DNA of 8,159 nt from Novosphingobium sp. UBA1948. Its GTDB lineage: Bacteria; Pseudomonadota; Alphaproteobacteria; Sphingomonadales; Sphingomonadaceae. Location of the stretch: contig DDES01000127.1 of the NCBI GenBank assembly GCA_002336765.1, positions 1-8,159 on the forward strand, written 5' to 3'. The translations under genes were made by a program, and so were the position numbers. Positions within the stretch are counted from its first letter, which is position 1. Every line of letters starts with the position of its first letter. Under the pieces are notes generated by a model. That model was not told the DNA's origin. It saw only the letters and a program-made list of their open reading frames with translations, and did not search any database. This document shows, piece after piece, positions 7,153-8,159 of this stretch.

Positions 7153-8159
7153 CTAGCGCCCGATCACCGTCACCGGCGCCACCGGCAGTTGCGCGCGAAT
7201 ATCGGGAGCATACATCGCTTCCACCCGAGCGGGCGGCAGGGCAAACCGCCCCGCCCCGTTCAGCCGGACGGTGTATTCCACCGTGGTCTTCCCGCGCGGC
7301 AGCCACTCGAAATAGGCGCGCCATGTGTCACGCCCGTTTTCGGTATAGCTGGGCCATGCGCCTTCGGTTCCCTTGCCCTCGTCCTTGCGCAGCAGTTGCG
7401 ACTGGCCACCAAGACCCGACATCACCGTGGCGCCGGGCGGCAGCGGATCGGCCAGCACCACCCAGTTGCGTTCGGCCTGCGCCTCGATGGTCAGGCGCAC
7501 GCGCACCACATCGCCTTGCGTCAGATGCGCCGGATCGTGGGCGGAAACGATGCTGACGCTGCGGCTCAGCCGGCAGCCCGCCGCCAGCGGCTGGGTCAAC
7601 GGCACGGCGGCATGGACCGAAACAACCGCCCAAGGCGCGGCCCCGCCGCCATGCGTCATCGCCAGCGAGCCGGCAACCAGCGGCAGGCGCAGCGGTTCGA
7701 CCACACCCGCGCGCGGCCATGTCTGCTGGACGCTTTTGCCACCCAGCGTGGCGCGGGTGATGCCCGCCACCGCGCTGGCCGGATAGGCCGCGGCAAAGCG
7801 ACGGCTGACCAACGCGCCCCAGGCGTTGGCGGGCGTGGTGTCCCAATGGCCGCGCATCTGGCGGGCGGCAAGGCCGGTCATCATGCGGGGCGTCTCGGCC
7901 GTCCAGCCCGGTTTGCCCAGCACCGCGTCCAGCGCCAGCGCAGCCATCTCGTCGGTGCTGACCATCATCCACCACGGCGCGCGGGTGGCGTCGGCCAGAT
8001 CAAGCCTTGTTCCCGACCACACCAGCCTTCGGCGCAACTCGCTCTCGGCAGCGGCATGCAGCGGGGCGGCGCGCGGGGCACGCGGCAGACGATCGAGCGC
8101 GACCAGCCATTGCGCGAGGGTCGAGGTCGGCATGGCGGCAGGCACCATGTCGATCCGCG
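7153..8159 (-). CDS. bacterial alpha-2-macroglobulin, C-terminal part only
   Basis: The frame is open to the right edge; the 334 visible residues are the C-terminal part of a protein that in this family is usually 1,600 residues or more. Bacterial alpha-2-macroglobulins are periplasmic, often lipid-anchored protease traps. The segment HWDTTPANAWGAL (near 7815-7853) resembles the end of the helical thioester domain. The following region, including LTQGDVVRVRL, ERNWVVLADPLPPGATVMSG and RFALPPARVEAMYAPDIRAQLP, matches the last macroglobulin domain (MG10). The thioester motif (CxEQ) and the signal peptide would lie beyond the right edge, so I cannot say whether this is a thioester-bearing (YfhM-type) or thioester-lacking (MagD-type) member; pairing with pbpC favours the YfhM type. 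The in-frame ATG at 8148 is internal, not the start. The stop is followed after one base by the pbpC ATG. Confidence 0.92.
   Translation of the reverse strand, partial: RIDMVPAAMPTSTLAQWLVALDRLPRAPRAAPLHAAAESELRRRLVWSGTRLDLADATRAPWWMMVSTDEMAALALDAVLGKPGWTAETPRMMTGLAARQMRGHWDTTPANAWGALVSRRFAAAYPASAVAGITRATLGGKSVQQTWPRAGVVEPLRLPLVAGSLAMTHGGGAAPWAVVSVHAAVPLTQPLAAGCRLSRSVSIVSAHDPAHLTQGDVVRVRLTIEAQAERNWVVLADPLPPGATVMSGLGGQSQLLRKDEGKGTEGAWPSYTENGRDTWRAYFEWLPRGKTTVEYTVRLNGAGRFALPPARVEAMYAPDIRAQLPVAPVTVIGR

Noticed and set aside
5685..7556. 623-codon open frame on the plus strand opposite pbpC and the macroglobulin gene
   Set aside because: Over pbpC it is in codon register with the real gene and open for the same reason; its composition is that of an antisense shadow and it crosses the pbpC/macroglobulin junction with no domain of its own.
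7153..8148. Complete 331-residue gene starting at the ATG at 8148
   Set aside because: The frame stays open to the window edge, and the content is the C-terminal part of a much larger macroglobulin, so this ATG is internal.

Overview
The window is GC-rich DNA that is almost entirely coding. It looks like an alphaproteobacterial chromosome, most likely from a sphingomonad (Novosphingobium-like). This placement rests on codon use, on the ispH-thrB-rnhA gene order with a type II (APH-fold) homoserine kinase, and on recalled resemblance of the proteins; no search was run. There are seven protein genes, two of them cut by the window edges. I see no tRNA, rRNA, CRISPR array, insertion sequence or phage gene.

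Left part, minus strand (1-2454): a gene for a small predicted lipoprotein of unknown function is followed 72 bases downstream by argS (arginyl-tRNA synthetase), whose last few codons run off the left edge. A 92-base intergenic region (2455-2546) separates this pair from the next block and must hold divergent promoters. It contains a 6-bp inverted repeat.

Middle part, plus strand (2547-4995): ispH, thrB and rnhA form a tight operon with a 5-base gap and then a 4-base ATGA overlap. The products act in isoprenoid precursor synthesis (last step of the MEP pathway), threonine synthesis (homoserine phosphorylation) and RNA:DNA hybrid removal. They share no obvious pathway; the arrangement looks like a conserved housekeeping block.

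Right part, minus strand (4992-8159): the 3' end of a bacterial alpha-2-macroglobulin gene is followed, after one base, by pbpC (bifunctional penicillin-binding protein 1C). This pair is known in many Gram-negative bacteria. The inferred joint role is periplasmic: the macroglobulin traps attacking proteases and PBP1C is thought to repair the wall. pbpC converges on rnhA, and their stop codons overlap in a shared CTAG palindrome.

I found no convincing new system. The items most worth a second look are the unknown lipoprotein with a duplicated Cys-containing motif, the overlapping convergent stops, and the placement of CTAG tetramers at gene ends. The long antisense reading frames over argS, ispH, thrB and pbpC are explained by codon register and rejected.
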